DNA of 56,555 bases. Source: Pseudomonadota bacterium (GTDB lineage: Bacteria > Pseudomonadota > Gammaproteobacteria > Steroidobacterales > Steroidobacteraceae). Positions within the stretch are counted from its first letter, which is position 1. Each line of letters opens with the position of its first letter. Made by a program: the position numbers and the translations under genes. The DNA is taken from assembly GCA_947454465.1 (NCBI GenBank), contig CANGJP010000009.1, positions 1 through 56,555 of the forward strand, in the 5' to 3' direction. The notes under the pieces were generated by a model, which saw nothing but the letters and a program-made list of their open reading frames with translations, was not told the DNA's origin and did no database searches. Below are positions 47,901 through 55,078 of the stretch, in pieces.

Positions 47901-49082
47901 GTGAATACAGACTATCTGTACGGTTACCTTAACTTAAGCTTCTGGGGATATGTTGTTGCGACCCTCATCATGATGCAGGTCAGTATCTTTGGAGTGACCG
48001 TGTATCTGCACCGCGATGCGGCCCATCGCAGCTTGGATTTACACCCCGCCATTCGCCACTTCTTCCGCCTCTGGATCTGGATGAGCTCGAGCATGCTCAC
48101 CAAAGAATGGGTGGCCGTACACCGCAAACATCACGCCAAGTGCGAAACTGCCGAAGATCCACACAGTCCCGTCATCTTCGGTTTGAAGAAAGTCCTCCTT
48201 GAAGGGGCCGAGTTGTATGCCGTGCAAGCGCGCAACCCTGACACGATTGAAAAATACGGGCGCGGCTGCCCCGATGACTGGATCGAACGCAATGTGTATT
48301 CGCGCTATCGCAATGCCGGAATTATTAGCATGGCAGTGATCGATATTTTCCTATTCGGCGTGCCGTCTATCCTCATCTTCTCCATCCAAATGTTGACCTT
48401 CCCGGTACTGGCCGCTGGTGTTATCAATGGTTTAGGTCATGCCGTGGGCTATCGTAATTTCGAATGCCCCGATGCCTCAACCAACGTGATGCCCTTTGGT
48501 CTGCTGATTGGTGGCGAAGAACTACATAACAATCATCATGCTTTTCCAAGCTCTGCCAAGTTCTCGATTCAGCGCTGGGAATTCGATCCAGGCTGGGGAT
48601 TGATTTCGATATTCAAAGCCCTCGGTCTGGCCAAAGTGCATCGTATCGCTCCAACCCCAACCAAAGTGGCTACCACGCATGTTGATTTAGAAACAGTGCG
48701 CGCCGTGATCGTCAACCGCATGCATGTGATCCGCGAATACACACACCATGTCATGTTGCCGGTGTTTCGTGCCGAGCTAACCATCGCTGGCAATAAACTC
48801 AGCAACGGTATACGCAATTTATTGGTACGGGAAAGCTCGCTGCTTGACGATCAGGCTAGATCACAATTGCATCAGGCCTTGTCTGATCATCAAGCCCTGC
48901 ACATCGTGCATGAGTTTCGCGCCCAACTACAGCAACTTTGGAACACCAACATGAGCAATGAATCGTTGCTTCAGCATCTCAAGGAATGGATTGCACAGGC
49001 TGAAGCCAGCGGTATTAAATCGCTACAGGAGTTTGCCGCCAGTCTACGCAGCTACAGCATGCCAACCCTAGCCACCGCCTAA
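47901..49082 (+). CDS. acyl-lipid/acyl-CoA fatty acid desaturase
   Basis: GTG at 47901 has GGAG five bases upstream and is preferred over GTG 47880. The 393-residue membrane di-iron desaturase has three histidine boxes: HRDAAHRS (HX4H), HRKHHAKCE (HX2HH) and HNNHHAFPSS (HX2HH). Four hydrophobic spans surround them. About 120 residues follow the catalytic domain, as in the 390-400-residue delta-9 DesA-type enzymes of pseudomonads. It would introduce a double bond into membrane acyl chains and so adjust fluidity. It has its own promoter and terminator. Confidence 0.92.
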   Translation: MNTDYLYGYLNLSFWGYVVATLIMMQVSIFGVTVYLHRDAAHRSLDLHPAIRHFFRLWIWMSSSMLTKEWVAVHRKHHAKCETAEDPHSPVIFGLKKVLLEGAELYAVQARNPDTIEKYGRGCPDDWIERNVYSRYRNAGIISMAVIDIFLFGVPSILIFSIQMLTFPVLAAGVINGLGHAVGYRNFECPDASTNVMPFGLLIGGEELHNNHHAFPSSAKFSIQRWEFDPGWGLISIFKALGLAKVHRIAPTPTKVATTHVDLETVRAVIVNRMHVIREYTHHVMLPVFRAELTIAGNKLSNGIRNLLVRESSLLDDQARSQLHQALSDHQALHIVHEFRAQLQQLWNTNMSNESLLQHLKEWIAQAEASGIKSLQEFAASLRSYSMPTLATA

Positions 49083-49107
49083 ATTTGTAAGCTCAGTGTC
49101 GCAACTA

Positions 49108-49137
49108 AAAAAGCCCGCTCATGCGGGCTTTTTTTAT
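49108..49137. terminator. bidirectional rho-independent terminator
   Basis: AGCCCGC (49112-49118), loop TCAT, GCGGGCT (49123-49129), with AAAAA before and TTTTTT after. It stands between the convergent desaturase and mpl genes and can serve both. Confidence 0.93.
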
Positions 49138-49156
49138 GCTGGACCTTATTCATTAC

Positions 49157-50524
49157 CTAAAGGCGCTTCAACTTCTCCAATAGCTTAGTGTGAATTCCAC
49201 CAAAACCACCATTAGACATTATCAGAATCTGATCACCAGATTTAACCTCTGCGGCCAAATCACTGACTAGTTGATCGATATCGGCATGCACCCGAGCATG
49301 CATCCCCAGTTCACCAGCCAACCCTGCCACGTCCCACTTCACATCGGGTCCTTGATATAACCAAATCTGCTCTGCACCTTGTAAGGACTGCTTAAGCGGT
49401 TCACGATGCGTACCCAATTTCATAGTGTTCGAGCGCGGCTCAAGTACTGCAATGATGCGGGCATTACCCACCTTACGCCGCAAGCCCTGCATCGTAGTGG
49501 TAATGGCCGTGGGATGATGAGCAAAATCATCGTAAACAGTAATGCCATTAACCACGCCACGCACTTCCATACGCCGCTTTACACCACCAAAGGTATTCAA
49601 CGCATCAATCGATTGTTGAACACTGACCCCCGCATGTTGAGCGGCAATTATCGCGGCCAAGGCATTTTCAACGTTGTGACGTCCCATCATGTTCCAATGC
49701 ACCTCGCCCCATGCTTTGTCACTTTGCTTGACTACAAAGTGCGAGCCATCCTGCGTACCTAATAAATCGGCATACCACTCACCATGCTGCGCATTCGCAG
49801 AGAACTTCACAACCGGCGTCCAACAACCCATCTCGATCACCTGCTGCAGATGTGCCTCGCCGCCATTCACAACTAAACGACCCATATTGGGCACCATACG
49901 CAGCAACAAATGAAACTGTTTCTGAATGGCCGCCACATCTGGATATATGTCGGCATGATCGTGTTCAAGATTATTCAGAATGACCGTGCGTGGTCGATAG
50001 TGAACAAACTTAGCGCGCTTATCAAAGAACGCCGTGTCGTATTCATCGGCCTCGACGACAAAGTGCGTACCCTCACCCAAGCGCGCAGTAACGTTGAAGT
50101 TAGCAGGAACACCACCAACTAAAAATCCGGGCTTTCGCCCACTGTGCTCTAAAATCCAGGTGAGCATACTGGTCGTGGTGGTCTTACCATGCGTGCCCGC
50201 TACAGCGAGCACATGCCGACCTTGCAACACATAACGTGATAGCCACTCAGGGCCTGAAGTGTATGGAATATCGCTATTGAGTAATGCCTCAACCAACGGG
50301 TTGCCACGACTCATCACATTACCGACCACTACCATGTCGGGCTTGAGCTTCAGTTGCGATGGATCATAGCCTTGAATGAGCTCGATCCCTAATGCAGCCA
50401 GTTGATCGCTCATTGGCGGATACACATTTTGATCCGAACCGGTGACACGATGACCGGCCGCGCGAGCTAACGCCGCAATACCACCCATGAAGGTACCGCA
50501 AATACCAAGAATGTGAATATGCAC
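49157..50524 (-). CDS. mpl: UDP-N-acetylmuramate:L-Ala-gamma-D-Glu-meso-DAP ligase
   Basis: Mpl joins the recycled tripeptide L-Ala-D-Glu-meso-DAP to UDP-MurNAc. The 455-residue Mur ligase has the N-terminal HILGICGTFMGGIAALARAAGH, the ATP loop GTHGKTTTTSML, EADEYDTAFFDKRAKF and DDFAHHPTAI, and VLEPRSNTMKLG. These separate Mpl from MurC. With the ampG-like gene at 36548-37936 the window holds both import and re-use steps of murein recycling. A membrane protein gene lies 42 bp upstream on the same strand. Confidence 0.96.
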   Translation of the reverse strand: MHIHILGICGTFMGGIAALARAAGHRVTGSDQNVYPPMSDQLAALGIELIQGYDPSQLKLKPDMVVVGNVMSRGNPLVEALLNSDIPYTSGPEWLSRYVLQGRHVLAVAGTHGKTTTTSMLTWILEHSGRKPGFLVGGVPANFNVTARLGEGTHFVVEADEYDTAFFDKRAKFVHYRPRTVILNNLEHDHADIYPDVAAIQKQFHLLLRMVPNMGRLVVNGGEAHLQQVIEMGCWTPVVKFSANAQHGEWYADLLGTQDGSHFVVKQSDKAWGEVHWNMMGRHNVENALAAIIAAQHAGVSVQQSIDALNTFGGVKRRMEVRGVVNGITVYDDFAHHPTAITTTMQGLRRKVGNARIIAVLEPRSNTMKLGTHREPLKQSLQGAEQIWLYQGPDVKWDVAGLAGELGMHARVHADIDQLVSDLAAEVKSGDQILIMSNGGFGGIHTKLLEKLKRL

Positions 50525-50565
50525 TACCGATTCACCCCTTATTTGTTATACGACCGATACTTAAT

Positions 50566-51075
50566 CTACAAACCAGGCACGATCACTTGCGCGGCAAAGG
50601 CAATCGTCACCATGATAACCAAGGTCAAAGCCATACACAGAAAGGAACCGCGCTCCAGAGCCTGTTGCAATATCCGCCCTAACGTAAGCAGCATGATACA
50701 CAGACTGACCATATGCCACGGATTAGCCACATAAGTTGTCGCCATTCCGAGCAGCGCCTGCACAGCAGTGACGGCGATATCCATAACTGTCAACAATGCA
50801 TTCACACCCATGAATGCAGAAAAAGTTTGTAAAAACCGTGAGCGCTTAGCAAAAAAGACCAGCAGTGCCCATAACCACACTGCCTGCATGCCTATATCCA
50901 GCACCAACAGCACTAAGGTAGTCGATGCATCCCAACCCCGCATCATCGACTGCACAGCGCTGACCATCAAGTAAGCCGCACTAACCAACCAGACCAACGT
51001 ATGCGAAGCAGGTAGATCTTGCGGGCCACGTCGCAAAATCGCTATATCAAAAAATATCCGCAACAACTGCTTCAT
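50566..51075 (-). CDS. unknown polytopic membrane protein
   Basis: ATG at 51075 (MKQLLRIFFDIAILRRGPQDLP) is chosen over a TTG at 51087. The 169-residue protein has about four membrane spans (roughly 28-48, 53-75, 88-112 and 145-166), with arginine-rich loops such as KRSRFLQ. I do not recognise a named family; it resembles small Yip1-like membrane proteins only in shape. It lies just upstream of mpl on the same strand and is divergent from rnd, so it may be co-transcribed with mpl. Confidence 0.7.
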   Translation of the reverse strand: MKQLLRIFFDIAILRRGPQDLPASHTLVWLVSAAYLMVSAVQSMMRGWDASTTLVLLVLDIGMQAVWLWALLVFFAKRSRFLQTFSAFMGVNALLTVMDIAVTAVQALLGMATTYVANPWHMVSLCIMLLTLGRILQQALERGSFLCMALTLVIMVTIAFAAQVIVPGL

Positions 51076-51139
51076 GGAAATGACCAATCTACCCGTAAAC
51101 GATTAAGCTTTAATTGCAGTATGCATTAGCGTCTATCTC

Positions 51140-51145
51140 TATAAT
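51140..51145 (+). promoter_or_regulatory. perfect -10 box directly before rnd
   Basis: TATAAT at 51140-51145 ends six bases before the rnd ATG at 51152, which would put transcription start at or next to the ATG. No convincing -35 is seen at 16-18 bases. No Shine-Dalgarno precedes the ATG, so a leaderless mRNA is possible. Confidence 0.45.
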
Positions 51146-51151
51146 CAGCTG

Positions 51152-52306
51152 ATGGATACCTTAGCCACCTCTGTTATGCCCACTGCAAGCGGCATTGTAC
51201 ACGTCACCAGCGATACACAATTGCCTGCAGCGCTAGAATTACTGGCGAAGACCAACTATCTGGCCATTGATACCGAATTCCTGCGAGAAAGCACCTACTA
51301 CGCCAAACTTTGTTTGATTCAGCTAGGTAATGAACATGCGTGCGTGGTCGTTGACGTGTTGGCCTTGAGCAACTTAAACACCGTACTCGAGTTTATCCTC
51401 GACCCGCGTCGCCTGAAAATTTTTCATGCAGCACGACAAGACTTAGAAGTGCTTACCCAAGCGCAAACGGTAAACCCCCAGGTCCCCTCACCCTTATTTG
51501 ATACGCAAATCGCCGCAGGATTGTTGGGATTACCCGCACAAATCGGTTATAGCGATTTACTAGCCCGGACTATGGATATTCATCTGACGAAAGGACAAGC
51601 GCGTACCGACTGGTCTAAACGTCCTTTAACACCTGAACAATTACACTATGCTGCAGATGACGTGCGCTACCTAGGACCGCTGTATCAGCACCTACAACGC
51701 GAACTCCACTCGCGCGCTCGTTATCACTGGCTGGAAGAAGAAACGACTGAACTGGAAAATCCTTCTCTATATCAAACGCAACCTGACCATGCCTGGCAAC
51801 GTTTGAAAGGCACGGCACAACTGCAACCCATACAACGAGCCGTATTAAAACAACTGGCCCTCTGGCGTGAAGTTCGCGCAATTGAAGTCGATAAACCGCG
51901 TGGCTGGATACTGAGCGATGAAGCACTACGTAGTATCAGCGAACAGTTACCAGAGACCGTTAATGAACTCAGCCATGTACGCGACCTACCTACAGGAGTC
52001 ATCCGCAAACACGGTGAAACACTTTTGGAATTGATCCAACGCGGCAAGTCACTCGCGCATGAAGAACCTGCCGTCGTCGACTTCCGACCCAGCAGCCAAC
52101 AGCAATCTCAGGTTTCAAAGTTAATGCAGCAGGTACGCAGCAGCGCAGAACGTCTTGCGCTCAGTCCTGAAGTATTGGCCACGCGCCGGGATGTAGAACA
52201 ACTGGTCTATTTCAATAAAACAGAAAGACTGTTGAAGGGGTGGCGAAAAGAATCAATCGGTGATGAACTTGTACTCAGTCATTCATCTTGGGGCGCCAAA
52301 CGTTAA
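51152..52306 (+). CDS. rnd: ribonuclease D
   Basis: RNase D trims the 3' ends of tRNA precursors. The 384-residue protein has the DEDDy exonuclease domain (about 20-185): AIDTEFLRE (Asp, Glu), FHAARQDLEVL (Asp) and YAADDVRYLG (Tyr, Asp). An HRDC domain follows (about 210-300, LKQLALWREVRAIEVDKPRGWILSDEAL), then a second HRDC-like C-terminal part. An alternative start is ATG 51176 (MPTASGIVHV), nearer the E. coli start. The gene converges on the FHA-GGDEF gene. Confidence 0.94.
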   Translation: MDTLATSVMPTASGIVHVTSDTQLPAALELLAKTNYLAIDTEFLRESTYYAKLCLIQLGNEHACVVVDVLALSNLNTVLEFILDPRRLKIFHAARQDLEVLTQAQTVNPQVPSPLFDTQIAAGLLGLPAQIGYSDLLARTMDIHLTKGQARTDWSKRPLTPEQLHYAADDVRYLGPLYQHLQRELHSRARYHWLEEETTELENPSLYQTQPDHAWQRLKGTAQLQPIQRAVLKQLALWREVRAIEVDKPRGWILSDEALRSISEQLPETVNELSHVRDLPTGVIRKHGETLLELIQRGKSLAHEEPAVVDFRPSSQQQSQVSKLMQQVRSSAERLALSPEVLATRRDVEQLVYFNKTERLLKGWRKESIGDELVLSHSSWGAKR

Positions 52307-52340
52307 CCAATGAAGAGAGATGCCAAGCTCAGCGGTTTAG

Positions 52341-53225
52341 TTAGGCTGTGACGCGATTTCGTCCAGCTTTTTTCGACTGATACAATTTGTGGTCGGCGTC
52401 ATCGAGCAAATCAATATAGGACTTGAATCGCTCTTGATCTTCAGACACGCCTAAAGAAACAGATACGTTTACCCTAGCTCTTTCAAACTCAAAATCGTGA
52501 TCTTGAATAGTTTTTCTGATCCGTTCTGCAATTTCCACAGCCGCTGCTTTAGTCATATCGGGCATGACGGCCACAAATTCTTCACCACCAAATCGAGCCA
52601 GCACGTCCTGCTTACGCATGCAAGTTTTGGCTAATTGTGCGCACTTTCGCAACACGAAGTCACCACAACGATGACCGTGCACATCGTTTATTTTTTTGAA
52701 TAGATCAAGGTCGTAATAAATCACTGACAACGGTCGACAAAAATCCCGCGAAAATCGGTACTCCGACTCCAGCGTCTCAAATAGATATTGCTTGTTAAAC
52801 AAGCCCGTACCGACATCAATCGTTGCCATCCGATAAATATTGTCATGGAAGACATTTTCAATATTGTCGGAGGAAAAATACTTCAGGAGGATATCCCCAA
52901 TACGAATCACGTCACCATCATTTAATACAGTTCTTGACAGCACGGGTTCATTATTGATGAACGTACCATTACTGCTACCCAAATCCTCAATAGCAAGATC
53001 ATCACCCAAAGAGATTATTCTTGCATGCTGCCGTGAGACGCTATCGTCGTATAGCATGACTGAGCTAGAGGTCAGTCGTCCTATCCGCACTTCCGTCTCA
53101 TACAAGAAATAACGACGACCCAAAGTATCGCCGCTATATTGAATCAAGCAGGCGCACTGAGCTGGTGCTGTAGATGAGGAAATCTGCAGCTTAGTCAGAC
53201 GGGTTGTATCAAAATTCGGGGGCAT
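52341..53225 (-). CDS. diguanylate cyclase with N-terminal FHA domain
   Basis: The 294-residue protein has an FHA domain at about 48-115 with the phosphothreonine-binding residues in VRIGR (Arg50), SVSRQHARI (Ser63-His67 region) and GSSNGTFINN. A GGDEF domain follows at about 135-292. The signature is GGEEF at 213-217, compatible with catalysis, and an inhibitory I-site RKQD lies at 204-207, five residues before it, so product feedback is expected. DLDLFKKINDVHGH is intact. No membrane segment is present. It would make cyclic di-GMP in response to binding a phosphorylated partner, perhaps a Ser/Thr kinase target; no such kinase is in this window. Confidence 0.93.
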   Translation of the reverse strand: MPPNFDTTRLTKLQISSSTAPAQCACLIQYSGDTLGRRYFLYETEVRIGRLTSSSVMLYDDSVSRQHARIISLGDDLAIEDLGSSNGTFINNEPVLSRTVLNDGDVIRIGDILLKYFSSDNIENVFHDNIYRMATIDVGTGLFNKQYLFETLESEYRFSRDFCRPLSVIYYDLDLFKKINDVHGHRCGDFVLRKCAQLAKTCMRKQDVLARFGGEEFVAVMPDMTKAAAVEIAERIRKTIQDHDFEFERARVNVSVSLGVSEDQERFKSYIDLLDDADHKLYQSKKAGRNRVTA

Positions 53226-53257
53226 CTGGAGATGTCGTCCGTATTCTCGCTATGGGT

Positions 53258-53407
53258 CTGGTTAGAAAACCAGTGGTGGCGGAACTCTAATCCACCCTAG
53301 CCAGATTGGCTATTCGTAGGTATAAATTTTGAGAAGCAGTTCGTGTTTACCCAAGAACTTATGACCAACAACCCAGTCAACTGTATTAAGTTCAGTAGGT
53401 AAACACG
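53258..53407. other. inverted-repeat-rich intergenic region
   Basis: The 202-base gap between the FHA-GGDEF start and the Sel1-gene stop holds three perfect hairpins. CTGGTT-AGAA-AACCAG lies at 53258-53273 and TAGCCA-GAT-TGGCTA at 53298-53312. The third, CGTGTTTACC (53342-53351) with GGTAAACACG (53398-53407), is nested with GAACTTA (53355-53361) and TAAGTTC (53387-53393). The first two fall in the leader of the cyclase gene; the last may end the Sel1 transcript, though no T-run follows. Confidence 0.55.
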
Positions 53408-53427
53408 CGCGCCCTGCTTAGGAAGAG

Positions 53428-54141
53428 TTACTTCTTTAATTCGGCCTTTGGTTTCCATGCAGCAGCCAATTTCTTGGCCTCGGCAATCTGTGATTCGGTC
53501 ATTCTGCGGGCGACAGCATCCTGATTGCCCTTAGCGCCTTCATAACCAAGCTTGAGAGCAATCTCCCACCACTTGTAGGCTTCCACATCGTTGCGAGGTA
53601 CACCCCGACCCATTGCATACATCACAGCAAGGTTAGATTGAGAATTGGCATGCCCCTGTTCGGCCGCCTGCTGAAACCATTTTGAAGTTTCATCATCACT
53701 CTGAGCGACGCCCTGACCAGTCAGATACTTATTACCTAAAGTAAACTGAGCTTCGACCTGCCCCTGTGTACCGGCGAGTTTCATCCATTTAACGGCATCC
53801 TCAGCACTTTTGGCGACGCCTTCACCACTGTCGTATAGTTTTCCGAGAGTGAACTGCGCATCCATATTGCCTTGGTCAGCAGACAGGCGGAACCACTTCG
53901 CCGCTTCTGTTGCGTCCTTAGCCACACCCGTGCCGTCGATATACAACTTACCCAGATTATACTGAGCCTTGGCGTTACCATCTTTGGCCAAAGGCTGAAT
54001 GATTGCCAACGCACCGGCGTAGTCTTTCTTAGCCAGTGCGGCAAGCGCACCATCCAGCTTTTTATCCGAGTTTCGTGAACACGCGGACAGTGCCAGCGTG
54101 AGTACCGCCACCAGTAAAATTAGTTTACGCATCTTATTCAC
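53428..54141 (-). CDS. Sel1-repeat lipoprotein
   Basis: The 237-residue protein has a lipoprotein signal: MRKLILLVAVLTLALSAC with the lipobox LSAC and Cys21 as lipidation site. About four Sel1 repeats follow (about 55-200), such as AQYNLGKLYIDGTGVAKD, AQFTLGKLYDSGEGVAKS, AQFTLGNKYLTGQGVAQS and SQSNLAVMYAMGRGVPRN. Such proteins act as protein-interaction scaffolds in the envelope. The residue after Cys21 is Ser, which would favour outer-membrane sorting. The gene is upstream of the FHA-GGDEF gene on the same strand. Confidence 0.88.
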   Translation of the reverse strand: MNKMRKLILLVAVLTLALSACSRNSDKKLDGALAALAKKDYAGALAIIQPLAKDGNAKAQYNLGKLYIDGTGVAKDATEAAKWFRLSADQGNMDAQFTLGKLYDSGEGVAKSAEDAVKWMKLAGTQGQVEAQFTLGNKYLTGQGVAQSDDETSKWFQQAAEQGHANSQSNLAVMYAMGRGVPRNDVEAYKWWEIALKLGYEGAKGNQDAVARRMTESQIAEAKKLAAAWKPKAELKK

Positions 54142-54433
54142 TACCTAGCTTGATTGAACTTAAGTTTTGCCACTTTGATTTTGATAATGACCAGAAAATC
54201 GGCCCCGCAGCTTAACAAGTATACCCCTAGCAACTCCACCCAAACATCACCCTATCACAGTCTTATATCCATGCCGTATCAAATTGGCAGTTTCGTCAAT
54301 TCAGTCAAATGAATATGGTTAATGCCTTCGGGGCCCACTCCAAGCCCAGCATATGCCGCATGGCCTGACAGTAAGCGAGTTTTTTGTGCGCTAGGAATGT
54401 TGTGCCGTCGATCACCGACTCGATGCGAAGTAA
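54142..54433. other. 292-base intergenic region with an in-frame open extension
   Basis: This gap between the Sel1 gene and the unknown 194-residue gene holds no convincing gene. On the minus strand the frame of the 194-residue protein stays open for 42 more codons after its TGA, to another TGA at 54305-54307, with no good start codon. A palindrome AACTTAAGTT (54157-54166) lies near the Sel1 start. A TATACT box occurs on the minus strand at about 54218-54223, but no matching -35 is seen. Confidence 0.4.
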
Positions 54434-55018
54434 TCAGTTCAACTGAGTGGGCTTACTCACCAGCAGCCAATCCGGAAACATATCCGTCGGCCAACCCGCT
54501 GCCATGTGAATCCTGCGGACGATCTCAAGCCACTGACGCAGAGCCAGTTCGGAAAAGTTGATCATGGCTAAGGGGTAGGTATTGCGATCCTTAAAGGCAA
54601 GACGGAGAAAAACATCAAGCTCAGTGAAATCCACGGAAACCACAAGGATTCCAGTCTCTGAAGGGATCACCGGAAGCTCATCGGCATTGTGCGACAAGAT
54701 AGCCGCCGCTTGGTGGAACTCCTGCACCTCAGGAAGGGCACCACCCTGTTCGATTCCGATACGGGATGCCACCCACTTCGACAAGGAAGGCAGCAATAGC
54801 CTCACCAGTCGCTGATTGAGCCAGAGCGTCACCTGCTCGGTACCGGCACCAATCCCAACAACACGGATACGATCTTCGACCGGATCGTATTCAGTGGTGA
54901 ACCGTTCAAGTGCCAACATGAGACTTGTGTCCCCCCAGCACGGCCAACTGAGTGCCCGCTCCAGCGGCGCAGACGCCAGTTCGAGACCCGAACCGGTCCC
55001 AATACCGAGTAACACCAT
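54434..55018 (-). CDS. hypothetical protein downstream of the surface protein gene
   Basis: This 194-residue protein is not recognised. No signal peptide or membrane span is seen; the text is mixed alpha/beta, with LWLNQRLVRLLLPSLSKWV and LVVSVDFTELDVFLRLAF as hydrophobic amphipathic parts. Codon use looks coding. It lies 60 bp after the large repetitive protein on the same strand, so it may be co-expressed. A GC-rich hairpin covers its Shine-Dalgarno. A role in secretion or modification of the neighbour is only a guess from position. Confidence 0.65.
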   Translation of the reverse strand: MVLLGIGTGSGLELASAPLERALSWPCWGDTSLMLALERFTTEYDPVEDRIRVVGIGAGTEQVTLWLNQRLVRLLLPSLSKWVASRIGIEQGGALPEVQEFHQAAAILSHNADELPVIPSETGILVVSVDFTELDVFLRLAFKDRNTYPLAMINFSELALRQWLEIVRRIHMAAGWPTDMFPDWLLVSKPTQLN

Positions 55019-55028
55019 ACTTCAAACC

Positions 55029-55052
55029 CCCTCCGCTCCCGGCTACGGAGGG
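55029..55052 (-). promoter_or_regulatory. GC-rich hairpin covering a Shine-Dalgarno
   Basis: On the minus strand CCCTCCG and CGGAGGG pair perfectly around a 10-base loop. The second arm contains GGAGG, which with the following GG forms the Shine-Dalgarno about ten bases before the ATG at 55018. The fold would hide the ribosome site of the 194-residue protein. Confidence 0.5.
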
Positions 55053-55078
55053 AGGGCTCTTGTGCATACCGCAAAACT

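Noticed and set aside
53230-53301. Tiny Trp-rich frame MSSVFSLWVWLENQWW... on the plus strand
   Set aside because: It has 23 codons, GGAG touches the ATG with no spacing, and it overlaps hairpins in the leader of the cyclase gene; there is no support beyond composition.
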